Shown here piece after piece: positions 19,325-27,575 of a stretch of 64,000 nt of DNA. Positions within the stretch are counted from its first letter, which is position 1. Each line of letters begins with the position of its first letter. This stretch comes from Paracoccus solventivorans (lineage in GTDB: Bacteria > Pseudomonadota > Alphaproteobacteria > Rhodobacterales > Rhodobacteraceae): the NCBI RefSeq assembly GCF_900142875.1, contig NZ_FRCK01000001.1, positions 558,001-622,000 of the forward strand, given 5' to 3'. Both the position numbers and the translations under genes were made by a program. Below the pieces are notes generated by a model that saw nothing but the letters and a program-made list of their open reading frames with translations, was not told the DNA's origin and did not search any database.

Positions 19325-20322
19325 TTCACCACGAACCCGTGCGCGTAAGGGTCGCGGTCGTCGATGAAGATGGTGTTGATGCCGGTCTGCCGCGCCCAGC
19401 CCCCGATCGAGGGGATGATCGCCGGGCGCCCCGCCACTGTCACCGCTGCCTCGACCCGGCCCTTGAAGATCGAGCCGATGATGGATTCGTGCCAGAACTC
19501 GTCCCCGACCGCCAATTTGCCCTTGGCCGCCCATTGCGCCATGCGGGCCGAGGTGCCGGTGCCGCAGGGGCTGCGGTCGATGGCCTTTTCGCCATAGAAC
19601 ACCGCGTTGCGGGCGTGCGCGCCGGGCTGCGTCGGCGCGCCGGTCCACAGGATATGCGACAGCCCGTTGATGCGGGCATCCTCGGGATGGGTGAACTCGT
19701 ATTTCGCATTCAGCGCCGCGCGCAGCAGCGGTGACCAGCCGACCAGTTGGCCTGCGGTATGGTCGGCGATGTCGCGGAAGTTCTTCTGCGGGTCGACGAT
19801 GGCATAGAAATTGCCGCCATAGGCCACGTCCACCACGATCTCGCCCAGGCCGGGGACCTCGGCGGTCAGCCCCTCAGCATGGAGGAAGCCGGGGACGTTG
19901 GTCAGCCGCACCTCCTCGACGAAGCGGCCCTGCTGGACATAGCTGATGTCGACCTTGCCGGCGGGCGTCTCGATCGACAGCCGCCCGGGCTCGCGTGGGG
20001 TGATCAACCCGTTCTCGATCCCCATGGTGATGGTGCCGATGGTGCCGTGGCCGCACATCGGCAGGCAGCCCGAGGTCTCGATGAACAGCACCGCCACGTC
20101 GCAATCGGGGCGCGTCGGCGGATAGAGGATGGAACCCGACATCATGTCATGGCCGCGCGGCTCGTACATCAGCCCGGTGCGGATCCAGTCGAACTCGCGC
20201 AGGAAATGCGCCCGCTTTTCCAGCATGTCCGCGCCGATCAGCCGCGGCCCGCCGCCGGAAACCAGCCGCACCGGATTGCCACAGGTATGCCCGTCGATGC
20301 AGGAAAACGTATGGTTTGCCAT
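19321..20322 (-). CDS. 4-hydroxyproline 2-epimerase
   Basis: A 333-residue proline racemase-family enzyme with both catalytic cysteines: C90 in [10 protein letters not shown] and C253 in [10 protein letters not shown]. This Cys-Cys pair is required for two-base epimerisation of trans-4-hydroxy-L-proline to the cis-4-hydroxy-D form, the first step of the pathway. The context, immediately after a D-amino acid dehydrogenase gene and before aconitase X, favours hydroxyproline over proline. The open frame extends 68 codons upstream into the dehydrogenase gene, but the ATG at 20322 gives the standard start [17 protein letters not shown] with the substrate-binding GHTCGNP. Confidence 0.92.
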   Translation of the reverse strand: MANHTFSCIDGHTCGNPVRLVSGGGPRLIGADMLEKRAHFLREFDWIRTGLMYEPRGHDMMSGSILYPPTRPDCDVAVLFIETSGCLPMCGHGTIGTITMGIENGLITPREPGRLSIETPAGKVDISYVQQGRFVEEVRLTNVPGFLHAEGLTAEVPGLGEIVVDVAYGGNFYAIVDPQKNFRDIADHTAGQLVGWSPLLRAALNAKYEFTHPEDARINGLSHILWTGAPTQPGAHARNAVFYGEKAIDRSPCGTGTSARMAQWAAKGKLAVGDEFWHESIIGSIFKGRVEAAVTVAGRPAIIPSIGGWARQTGINTIFIDDRDPYAHGFVVK

Positions 20323-20324
20323 GG

Positions 20325-21554
20325 TCAGAACCTTGTCGAGGAAAACGGTGCCAGCGGGATCGGCGGGGCGGCGCCGGTCACCAGATCGGCGACCAGCCGC
20401 GCGGTGCCGGGCGATTGCGTCAGCCCCAGATGGCCGTGGCCAAAGGCATAGGTGACGCGCGGACTGGCGCGCGAGTGGCCGATCACCGGCAGGCTGTCGG
20501 GCAGCGAGGGGCGGAAGCCCATCCATTGCACGCCGCCCTGCGGGTCCAGCCCGGGCAGGAACGCTTGCGCCTTTTTCAGCATCGCCTCGGCCCGGCGGAA
20601 ATTGGGCGCCAGCTCCAGCCCGCCCAGCTCGACCGCGCCGCCGACGCGGATGCCGCTGGACAGGCGCGACACCACGAAGCCATGGCCGCCAAAGGTCACC
20701 TGCGTGCGCAGGTCGAACGCGCCCGGCGGCAGCGTGGTGTTATAGCCGCGCTCGGTTTCCAGCGGGATCTTCTCACCCAAGGACCGCGCGATGCGGTGGG
20801 AATGCGCGCCCGCCGCCAGCACCACATGGCCGGCGCGCCAGCCGTGGTCCAGCGCGACGCCATCGGCGCCGGGGGACAGCGCCGTGACCTCGGCCCGCTC
20901 GATCCTTCCGCCGCCGGCGCGGAAACGATCCGCCAGCGCCAGCACATAGTCGCGGGGATCGCTGATCGAATACCACCCGGGCGTGAAGCTGCCCTTGACG
21001 AAGCGCGGCGACAGGCCCGGTTGCAGCTCGGCCATTTCTTCCGCGTCCATGTGGCGAAAGGCGATGCCGTGGCGGGTGCGCGCCTCCCAGCCGGGCAGCG
21101 AGGCGCGGAACTCGGCCTCGGATTCATAAACCTGCAAGTTGCCGTCGCGGCGCAGCATCGGCATTGTGCCGGTGGCCGCAAGGAACGGCTCCAGCTCGGC
21201 CTTGGACAGGTCCATCAGCGCCGTCTGCGCCACGGTCGAGCCCTCGACCCGCGCCGGCGAACAGGCCCGCCAGAAGCGGAACATCCACGGCGCGATCTTC
21301 AGCGCATAGGCCGGCTTCACGGTCAGCGGCCCCAGCGGGTCCAGGAGCCAGCGCGGCGCTTTCCGCAGGATCCCGGGCGAGGCCAGCGGCAGGATGTCGG
21401 TGAACGCGAACGCCCCGGCATTGCCGGCCGATGCGCCCGCCGCCGGTCCCTCGCGGTCCAGCACCACCACGTCCAGCCCCCGCATCTGCAGGGCCAGCGC
21501 CGCGGACAGCCCCACGACGCCGGCGCCGACGACGATCACATCCGGCTGCGCCAT
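20325..21554 (-). CDS. FAD-dependent D-hydroxyproline dehydrogenase (DadA family)
   Basis: A 409-residue DAO/DadA-type oxidoreductase. The N-terminal dinucleotide fold VIVVGAGVVGLSAALAL binds FAD; the C-terminal WMGFRPSLPDSLPVIG and FGHGHLGLTQSPGTA match the D-amino acid dehydrogenase signature. In this locus it should oxidise cis-4-hydroxy-D-proline to 1-pyrroline-4-hydroxy-2-carboxylate, passing electrons to the respiratory chain at the inner face of the membrane. It begins one base after the ATPase gene stop and ends two bases from the epimerase start, so it is tightly operonic. Confidence 0.9.
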   Translation of the reverse strand: MAQPDVIVVGAGVVGLSAALALQMRGLDVVVLDREGPAAGASAGNAGAFAFTDILPLASPGILRKAPRWLLDPLGPLTVKPAYALKIAPWMFRFWRACSPARVEGSTVAQTALMDLSKAELEPFLAATGTMPMLRRDGNLQVYESEAEFRASLPGWEARTRHGIAFRHMDAEEMAELQPGLSPRFVKGSFTPGWYSISDPRDYVLALADRFRAGGGRIERAEVTALSPGADGVALDHGWRAGHVVLAAGAHSHRIARSLGEKIPLETERGYNTTLPPGAFDLRTQVTFGGHGFVVSRLSSGIRVGGAVELGGLELAPNFRRAEAMLKKAQAFLPGLDPQGGVQWMGFRPSLPDSLPVIGHSRASPRVTYAFGHGHLGLTQSPGTARLVADLVTGAAPPIPLAPFSSTRF

Positions 21555-21555
21555 C

Positions 21556-22278
21556 TTACGCCGTCGCCGCCAGGAATTTCTGCAGGTCCGGGCTTTTCGG
21601 GGCGCCGAACAGCTCGGCCGGCGGGGCGATTTCCGCCATCACCCCCTGATGGAAGAACGCCACCCGGTCGGACACCTCGCGCGCGAACTTCATCTCGTGC
21701 GTGACGCAGATCATCGTCATCCCCTCCGAGGCGAGCAGCCGCAGCGTGTCCAGCACCTCGCCCACCAGCATCGGGTCCAGCGCCGAGGTCACCTCGTCGA
21801 ACAGCATGTATTTGGGCGACATCGCCAGCGCCCGGGCGATCGCCATGCGCTGCTGCTGGCCGCCCGACAGCCGCGAGGGATAGACCGACAGCTTGTCGCC
21901 CAAGCCCACGTGTTCCAGCTGCTTGACGGCCATCGCCTCGGCCTCGGGCTTGCTCATCCCCTTGACCTTGCGGGGGGCGAGCATGACGTTTTCCAGCACC
22001 GTCAGATGCGGAAACGCGTTCCATTGCTGAAACACGATGCCGATCTTCTGGCGCAGCTCGTTCAGGTCGGTGCTGCGGGCGTGAACCTCGGTCCCGTCCA
22101 CCAGGATGCGGCCGGAATCGATCGGCTCCAGCCCGTTGATGCAGGTCAGCAGCGTGGATTTGCCCGACCCCGAGCCGCCGATGATGGTCAGCACCTCACC
22201 GTTCTGCACGGTCAGGTCGATGCCCTTGAGCACCTCGAGCGCGCCGAAGGATTTGCGGACATTCTGGATCTCAATCAT
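21556..22278 (-). CDS. Amino acid ABC transporter, ATP-binding subunit
   Basis: A 240-residue GlnQ/HisP-type ATPase. Walker A is GGSGSGKST, the signature motif is LSGGQQQR, and Walker B is YMLFDEVTSALDP with the H-loop CVTHEM. A start six codons earlier (22296) is possible, but the ATG at 22278 gives the usual MIEIQNVRKSFG and overlaps the upstream permease stop by eight bases. It energises uptake by the two permeases and the binding protein encoded just upstream. Substrate: hydroxyproline or related imino acid, by context. Confidence 0.92.
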   Translation of the reverse strand: MIEIQNVRKSFGALEVLKGIDLTVQNGEVLTIIGGSGSGKSTLLTCINGLEPIDSGRILVDGTEVHARSTDLNELRQKIGIVFQQWNAFPHLTVLENVMLAPRKVKGMSKPEAEAMAVKQLEHVGLGDKLSVYPSRLSGGQQQRMAIARALAMSPKYMLFDEVTSALDPMLVGEVLDTLRLLASEGMTMICVTHEMKFAREVSDRVAFFHQGVMAEIAPPAELFGAPKSPDLQKFLAATA

Positions 22279-22924
22279 GGGTCCACCGTTTTTCAAGGTA
22301 TCCGCCCAGCCGCGCGACGGGGAAGCTGATAAGGAAATAGAAGGCGCCGCAGATCATCAGCAGCAGCAGCGGTTCCTGCAGCCGGGTGATCAGGATCTGG
22401 GTGGATTTCAGCAGCTCGGTCACCTGCACGACATAGACCAGCGCCGAATCCTTCATCACTCCCAGCGACAGCCCGATCCAGGACGGCAGCCCCACCCTTA
22501 TCGCCAGCGGCAGCACGATGTTGGTCATGTCCTGCCGCCAGCTCAGCCCCAGCGAGCGCGCGGCGCGGCGCACCGGCTGCGGCACCGATTCGATGGCGCC
22601 CCGCACGATTTCCGCGCAATAGGCCGAGGTATACAGCGTCAGCACGATGCAGGCGACGGTCAGCCCCGACAGCCCCAGCCGCAGCACCATCCCCAGAAAG
22701 GCGTTGGCCAGCACCAGCTGGATCAGCAGCGGGATCGAGCGGAACACGTCCAGCACGAAGGTCAGCGGCGCGGCGATCACCGGCCCGACCTGATAGCGGA
22801 AGATGCCGAAGACGATCCCCAGCACCGTTCCGAAGAACACGGCGATCAGGGTGACGAAGATCGTCATCCCCGCCCCCTTGGCGAGAAAGATCAGGTCGTT
22901 GGCCGACAATGCGGTATCGAACAT
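22271..22924 (-). CDS. Amino acid ABC transporter permease 2
   Basis: A 217-residue HisM/GlnP-type permease with about five membrane helices. The segment VFRSIPLLIQLVL and the cytoplasmic EAA loop ARSLGLSWRQDMTNIVLP, which contacts the ATPase, are typical of the polar amino acid family. It lies 12 bases after permease 1 and overlaps the ATPase start. Both permeases form the heterodimeric channel of the predicted hydroxyproline importer. Confidence 0.92.
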   Translation of the reverse strand: MFDTALSANDLIFLAKGAGMTIFVTLIAVFFGTVLGIVFGIFRYQVGPVIAAPLTFVLDVFRSIPLLIQLVLANAFLGMVLRLGLSGLTVACIVLTLYTSAYCAEIVRGAIESVPQPVRRAARSLGLSWRQDMTNIVLPLAIRVGLPSWIGLSLGVMKDSALVYVVQVTELLKSTQILITRLQEPLLLLMICGAFYFLISFPVARLGGYLEKRWTHD

Positions 22925-22936
22925 CCCTGCCCCCTC

Positions 22937-23602
22937 TCAATAACGGAACATGCGGCGCGCGAGCAGCCGCGCGCCAAGCTGGATGACCTTGGTGATCAGG
23001 TAAAAGATCACGGCGGCGACGGCGAACAGCTCGAAGGTGCGGAAGGTCAGCGCGTTCAGGTCCTGCGTGACCCCGTAAAGATCGGTGTTCATGCCGACGG
23101 TGACCCCCAGCGAGGTCATCAGGATCGCCCAGACCATCTGGTTGGTCATCGGCAGGAAGGAAATCCGCAGCATCTGCGGCATCACGATGAAGCGGAACGC
23201 CTGCAGCTCGGACAGCCCCAGCGAACGCCCGGCTCGCGCCTGGGTGTCCGGGATGGCCTTCAGCGCACCGCGGAAGTTTTCCGCCAGATAGCCGGCGTTG
23301 TTGAAGGTGATCCCCAGCAGCAGCGAGGTCCAGGGACTGAAATGGATGCCGAAGCTCGCGACGCCGAAATGCGCCATGTAGATCTGGAACAGCGCCGGGG
23401 TGTTGCGGGCGATTTCCACCCAGCTTGTGGCGATGCCCGACAGGATGCGGCTGCCCGACAGCCGAAACAGCGTCAGCACCACCGCCAGCGCGATCCCGAT
23501 CGCCATCGACAGCAGCGCCACCTGCATGGTGACCACCGCGCCGTCGAGCATCTGCGGAAGCCGGGCCAGCGCCTGCTTCCACTGGAAGGTATAGTTGAAC
23601 AT
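22937..23602 (-). CDS. Amino acid ABC transporter permease 1
   Basis: A 221-residue HisQ-type inner-membrane permease. It shows the family start FQWKQALARLPQMLDGAVVT, WVEIARNTPALFQIYM at the N-terminal gate, and the EAA loop AGRSLGLSELQAFRFIVMP. It comes about 70 bases after the binding-protein gene and pairs with permease 2. The operon order is binding protein, permease, permease, ATPase, followed by the catabolic enzymes. Confidence 0.92.
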   Translation of the reverse strand: MFNYTFQWKQALARLPQMLDGAVVTMQVALLSMAIGIALAVVLTLFRLSGSRILSGIATSWVEIARNTPALFQIYMAHFGVASFGIHFSPWTSLLLGITFNNAGYLAENFRGALKAIPDTQARAGRSLGLSELQAFRFIVMPQMLRISFLPMTNQMVWAILMTSLGVTVGMNTDLYGVTQDLNALTFRTFELFAVAAVIFYLITKVIQLGARLLARRMFRY

Positions 23603-23671
23603 GACCGCCTTGCCTTGGATGAGGGTTCGGCGGCGCGACCGCGGCCGCGCCGCCGGATCAGGCGGAAGGCG

Positions 23672-24481
23672 TCAGCGGTAGACGCCCTTGATGGTCAGGT
23701 CGGCCGGCTCGCCCTCGCCCACCCACTTGGCGTAAAGCTCGGCATAGCGGCCGGTGCGGACCTGCTGGTTGATGAACAGGTTCAGATAGTCGATCAGCCC
23801 GTGTTCGCTGCGCAGCGCGATCAGCGCCACGTAGTCGGGCACCATCGGCGCCTTGTCCACGATGCGGATGCCGGGGAAGTTGCCGGATTTCACGTTGGCC
23901 TCGGCCACCTCGACGGTCGAGACGGTGGCGTCCAGCTGCCCCTGGCTCAGCGCCAGGAACACGTCGGCCTGGTTCTGATAGGGACGGAACTGGCCCTCGC
24001 CCCATTCCTTGACCTGGCCTTCCAGCCAGATCGCCTCATAGGTGCCGGCAGTGGCGCCCACGGTCTTGCCCTTCATGCCTTCCCAGTCGGCCATCTCGAC
24101 CTTGTCGTTGGCGACCACGGCGTTTTCAAAGGCGTAATAGGGGATCGAGAAGCCGACGGTCTTGGCCCGCTCGAGCGTGTCCGAGGTCGAGGCGACGCCG
24201 ATGTCCACCTGCCCCGACACCAGCGCGGGGATGCGCTCGGGGAAGGTGGTCTCGACGATCTCGGCCTGGACCCCCAGCGCCGCGGCCAGGTCATTGCAGT
24301 AGTCCACGTCGAAGCCGATCGGCTGGTTGTTGGCGTCGCGCGACCCCATCGGCGGGAAGTCCAGCACCACCGCGCAGCGCAGCTTGCCCGAGGCGATGAT
24401 GTCGTCGAGCTTGTCGGCCAGCGCCGGCGCGGCCATCGAGGCGGTGGCGACCGCGGCCGCAATGATCGAGGCGAATTTCAT
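23672..24481 (-). CDS. Amino acid ABC transporter substrate-binding protein
   Basis: A 269-residue periplasmic family 3 binding protein. A Sec signal peptide (about residues 1-22, IIAAAVATASMAAPALA) precedes the mature LDDIIASGKLRCAVV. The family features NQPIGFDVDYCNDLAAALG and VASTSDTLERAKTVGFS follow, which build the amino acid carboxylate and amine sites. The frame is open to 24715, but the signal peptide fixes the ATG at 24481. It is the first gene of the long leftward operon ending with the GntR regulator and has an operator-like palindrome about 90 bases upstream. Confidence 0.92.
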   Translation of the reverse strand: MKFASIIAAAVATASMAAPALADKLDDIIASGKLRCAVVLDFPPMGSRDANNQPIGFDVDYCNDLAAALGVQAEIVETTFPERIPALVSGQVDIGVASTSDTLERAKTVGFSIPYYAFENAVVANDKVEMADWEGMKGKTVGATAGTYEAIWLEGQVKEWGEGQFRPYQNQADVFLALSQGQLDATVSTVEVAEANVKSGNFPGIRIVDKAPMVPDYVALIALRSEHGLIDYLNLFINQQVRTGRYAELYAKWVGEGEPADLTIKGVYR

Positions 24482-24571
24482 GTCGTTCTCCACTCCCTTA
24501 CCAGATCCGGTTCTCCATCGGCCGAATCCATGGGTTTTTATTGCCCCTCGCCGGCCACAAATCAATGATAA

Positions 24572-24584
24572 ATACAAGCTGTAT
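24572..24584. promoter_or_regulatory. Predicted GntR-family operator 2 (ATACA-N3-TGTAT)
   Basis: ATACAAGCTGTAT with a following GCA lies about 90 bases upstream of the binding-protein gene that starts the transporter and catabolic operon. It shares both half-sites and the 3-base centre with the sites at 15797 and 26335. Confidence 0.6.
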
Positions 24585-24647
24585 GCAAAACCGTCGCAGA
24601 GTCGCTGCCAGCGCCCCCATGGGCAGCGCCGCGGCTGCGGCAGCGTC

Positions 24648-24725
24648 GCATGGGTATTTCCGCCAGAAAGAAGCCCCTTCGCCCCGAACCGGCGCGGGAA
24701 TTCTTTCTGGTCCAAATACCCATGC
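24648..24725. terminator. Long imperfect hairpin made of two facing REP-like units
   Basis: GCATGGGTATTT (24648-24659) and CCAGAAAGAA (24663-24672) pair with TTCTTTCTGG (24701-24710) and AAATACCCATGC (24714-24725), giving a stem of about 25 bp around a GC-rich loop. It lies just beyond the stop of the semialdehyde dehydrogenase gene and before the transporter promoter, so it probably ends or stabilises that mRNA. Both arms match the dispersed GGGTATTT/GGATATTT repeat. Confidence 0.65.
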
Positions 24726-24770
24726 GGCCGCGACGCAGGGTCGCGGCCGCAGAAACGGGTGCAGCGTGGC

Positions 24771-26294
24771 TCAGACCAGGTCTTCGGGCAGGATCGCCTC
24801 GGGCAGGTTCTGGTAGCTGACCGGGCGCAGGAAGCGGCGGATCGACATGGTGCCGACCGAGGTCGCGCCGAAGTTGGTCGAGGCCGGATAGGGGCCGCCG
24901 TGGACCATGGCGTCGCAGACCTCGACCCCGGTCGGGAAACCGTTGGCCAGCACCCGCCCGGCCTTGCGCTCCAGCACCGGCAGCAGCTGCCGCGCCAGCC
25001 CGGCGTCGCCTGCGTCCATGTGCAGGGTCGCGGTCAGCTGCCCGTTCAGGCTGCGGGCGATGCGCAGCATCTCGTCCTCGTCCCGGGCGGTGACCAGCAG
25101 GCCCAGCGGGCCGAACACCTCTTCGCCCAGGTCGTGGTTGCCCAGCCAGTCCTCGCCCGAGACCACGAACAGGTTCGGGGTGGCGTTGCGCTGGTCGCAC
25201 ATCGAGGTCAGCGCCTCGCGCACGCCCTGGCTGGCGGCGATGCGCTCGCGGCCGCGGCGATAGGCGGCGGCGATGCCCTGGGTCAGCATCACCTGTGCGC
25301 CGACCTGGGCCAGCGCCTCGCGCATCGGGGCAAGGATGGTGTCGGCCTGGTCTTGCAGCACCACGGCGATGCCGGGGTTGGTGCAGAACTGCCCGGCGCC
25401 CATGGTCAGGCTGCCGGCCCAGCCGCGGGCAATCTCGTCGCCACGCGCGGCCACTGCCTGCGGCAGCAGGAACATCGGGTTCACGCTGCCCAGCTCGCCG
25501 AAGAACGGGATCGGGTCGGGACGCTGCGCACACAGGTCGAACAGCGCCCGGCCCCCGGCGAGGCTGCCGGTGAAGCCCACGGCGCGGATCAGCGGGTGCT
25601 GGACCAGCGCCCGCCCGACTTCGAGCCCGCCATCGTGGACCATGCTGAACACGCCCGGGTGCAGCCCCAGCCGCCGGCGGGCGGCGTCAACCGCCTCGGC
25701 CACGATCTCGCTGGTGCCGGGGTGGGCGGGGTGGCCCTTGACCACCACCGGGCAGCCCGCGGCCAGCGCCGCCGCGGTGTCCCCGCCCGCGACCGAGAAC
25801 GCCAGCGGAAAGTTCGAGGCCCCGAACACCGCCACCGGCCCGATCGGGCGCTGCATCAGGCGGATGTCGGGACGCGGCAGCGGCTGGCGGTCGGGCAGCG
25901 CCGGGTCGTGGCGGCGGTCCAGGTAATCGCCCTTGCGGATATGCTCGGCGAACAGCCGCAGCTGGCCGGTGGTGCGGCCGCGCTCGCCCTGCAGCCGCGC
26001 CTCGGGCAGGCCGGATTCCTGCGTGGCGATTTCGGTGATCGCGTCGGCGCGGGCCTCGATCTCCTCGGCGATGGCGTCGAGGAAGCGGGCGCGGTCCTCG
26101 CGCGAGGAATAACCATAGTCCCAGAACGCCGCCTCGGCCGCCTGGCAGGCGCGATCCACCAGATCGGGGTTGCCGCTGCTGAACTCATGCGCCGGCCCAT
26201 GCGCCGGGTCCGAACGGAAGCGCGGCTCGGCGCCGATCCATTCGCCGGCGATCAGGTGTTTTCCATGCGGGGTGAAATGCGGGTTCGCGGACAT
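24771..26294 (-). CDS. Alpha-ketoglutaric semialdehyde (2,5-dioxovalerate) dehydrogenase
   Basis: A 507-residue aldehyde dehydrogenase. Catalytic residues are in place: N161 in FGASNFPLAF, E267 in FFGELGSVNP and C304 in GAGQFCTNPG; K186 in VVVKGHPAHPG binds the cofactor phosphate or ribose. The GELGSVNP and GQFCTNPG forms mark the KGSA dehydrogenase subgroup. It oxidises alpha-ketoglutarate semialdehyde to 2-oxoglutarate, the last step of hydroxyproline breakdown, feeding the TCA cycle. It diverges from the reductase gene, with a perfect operator-like palindrome between them. Confidence 0.92.
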   Translation of the reverse strand: MSANPHFTPHGKHLIAGEWIGAEPRFRSDPAHGPAHEFSSGNPDLVDRACQAAEAAFWDYGYSSREDRARFLDAIAEEIEARADAITEIATQESGLPEARLQGERGRTTGQLRLFAEHIRKGDYLDRRHDPALPDRQPLPRPDIRLMQRPIGPVAVFGASNFPLAFSVAGGDTAAALAAGCPVVVKGHPAHPGTSEIVAEAVDAARRRLGLHPGVFSMVHDGGLEVGRALVQHPLIRAVGFTGSLAGGRALFDLCAQRPDPIPFFGELGSVNPMFLLPQAVAARGDEIARGWAGSLTMGAGQFCTNPGIAVVLQDQADTILAPMREALAQVGAQVMLTQGIAAAYRRGRERIAASQGVREALTSMCDQRNATPNLFVVSGEDWLGNHDLGEEVFGPLGLLVTARDEDEMLRIARSLNGQLTATLHMDAGDAGLARQLLPVLERKAGRVLANGFPTGVEVCDAMVHGGPYPASTNFGATSVGTMSIRRFLRPVSYQNLPEAILPEDLV

Positions 26295-26331
26295 TCGGGC
26301 GGGGTCTCCTGGTCATGCGCGTTGTCGGCAT

Positions 26332-26350
26332 TGCATACATAATGTATGCA
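26332..26350. promoter_or_regulatory. Predicted GntR-family operator 3, perfect 19-base palindrome
   Basis: TGCATACATAATGTATGCA is a perfect 9-bp inverted repeat around a single A, in the 95-base gap between the divergent semialdehyde dehydrogenase and pyrroline reductase genes. Its core ATACA-N3-TGTAT equals the two other sites of this locus. This is the best copy and probably controls both genes. Confidence 0.7.
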
Positions 26351-26389
26351 TTCGGCACAACGACAGATGCAGCCAACCTGGGGGACAAG

Positions 26390-27412
26390 ATGACCGGCAC
26401 CATGACCATCGACCAGCTGACCGCCGAGGTCGAGCGGATCTTTCGGGCCGCGGGCGCGTCCGAGTTGCAGGCGCGCACCGTGGCCGAGGTGATCGTCGCG
26501 GGCGAGCGCGACGGCTGCGCCTCGCACGGGATCTACCGGATCGAGGGCTGCCTGCGCACCATCGAGGCCGGCAAGGTCGACGTGACCGCCACGCCGGAGC
26601 TGGACGACGACGGCAGCGCGGTGATCCGGGTGCGCGCGAACGGCGCCTATTCGGTGGCCGGGCTGGCGGTCGGGCTGCCGGCGCTGGCCGAACGCGCGCG
26701 CCAGCTGGGGCTGGCGGCGCTGGTCATCAACGACTGCACGCATTTCTCGGCGCTGTGGCCCGAGGTGGAACAGATCACCGCGCTGGGGCTGGCGGGCATC
26801 GCCATGTGCCCCAGCTATGCGACGGTGGCGCCCGCAGGCGGATCCAAGCCGCTGCTGGGCACCAACCCGCTTGCCTTCGGCTGGCCGCGCCCGGGCGGGC
26901 GGCCCTATGTGTTCGATTTCGCGACTTCGTTCATGGCGCGCGGCGACGTGGAGCTGCACCGCATCGCCGGCAAGCCCCTGCCCGAGGGCTGCGCGGTGGA
27001 CCGCGACGGCAACCCCACCACCGACCCGCAGGCGGCGCTGGAAGGCGCGATGCTGCCCTTTGGCGGGCACAAGGGCTCGGCCATCTCGACCATGATCGAG
27101 CTGCTGGCGGGGGCGATGATCGGCGACATGACCAGTGCCGAGGCGCTGGACTACCTGGGCACCACCACCCTGGCCCCGAAACATGGCGAGCTGCTGCTGG
27201 CCTTCTGCCCCGAGCGTTTCGCCGCCGGCCGCGCCGATCCCTTCGCCCGGGCCGAGACGCTGCTGGAGGCCATCGTCGGCCAGGGCGCGCGCCTGCCCTC
27301 ACAGCGCCGCTTTGCCGCCCGCGCCCGGGCCGAGGCCGAGGGCATCGAACTCAGCGCCGAGCAGATGCAGATGCTGGCGCGGATGCGCGAGCGGGTGGGG
27401 CTGGCGGGCTGA
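26390..27412 (+). CDS. Ldh/Mdh-family NAD(P)H oxidoreductase, probable 1-pyrroline-2-carboxylate reductase
   Basis: A 340-residue member of the malate/L-lactate/ureidoglycolate dehydrogenase family, which also contains piperideine/pyrroline-2-carboxylate reductases (DpkA/LhpD type). The catalytic region SHGIYRIEG (S45, H46, R50) and LLGTNPLAFGWPRPGG for cofactor binding are visible. The frame is open from 26315, but GGGGGAC precedes the ATG at 26390; the earlier start would overlap the operator. In this locus it should reduce the pyrroline-2-carboxylate made by the two 3-hydroxyproline dehydratases to L-proline. Assignment within the family rests on context. Confidence 0.82.
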   Translation: MTGTMTIDQLTAEVERIFRAAGASELQARTVAEVIVAGERDGCASHGIYRIEGCLRTIEAGKVDVTATPELDDDGSAVIRVRANGAYSVAGLAVGLPALAERARQLGLAALVINDCTHFSALWPEVEQITALGLAGIAMCPSYATVAPAGGSKPLLGTNPLAFGWPRPGGRPYVFDFATSFMARGDVELHRIAGKPLPEGCAVDRDGNPTTDPQAALEGAMLPFGGHKGSAISTMIELLAGAMIGDMTSAEALDYLGTTTLAPKHGELLLAFCPERFAAGRADPFARAETLLEAIVGQGARLPSQRRFAARARAEAEGIELSAEQMQMLARMRERVGLAG

Positions 27413-27452
27413 GCTTTGGTTGCGCGGCCGGACCGAGGGCTGTCTGCCCCCG

Positions 27453-27530
27453 GGCCGCTGCCGCGGCCTTGTTCGCTGAAAACGGTCCGCCGGACTGTTT
27501 TCCGGGCGCTCACAAGCCCCGAGGATATTT
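27453..27530 (+). repeat. Dispersed palindromic repeat, copy A (78 bases)
   Basis: This unit lies between convergent genes. It contains AAAACGGTCC-GCC-GGACTGTTTT, a near-perfect palindrome at 27479-27501, and ends with GAGGATATTT, the REP-like core. A second copy with about 85% identity by eye is at 50873-50949 in the opposite direction. The variable positions in the stem keep pairing through G-T changes. Confidence 0.75.
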
Positions 27531-27575
27531 ATCAACCGCCCGAACGGGATGGAGCCGATCCGGGCGGTACAGGCT

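Noticed and set aside
17594..19648. 684-residue version of aconitase X
   Set aside because: The first 108 residues are the epimerase DNA read in another frame; the ATG at 19324 overlapping the epimerase stop fits the family start.
22106..24568. 820-codon open frame on the plus strand over the ABC transporter
   Set aside because: Antisense to four well-supported transporter genes; no recognisable motif.
24482..24770. Riboswitch or leader RNA before the transporter operon
   Set aside because: The only strong structure is the REP-like hairpin, which lies upstream of the operator and is better explained as the end of the preceding transcript.
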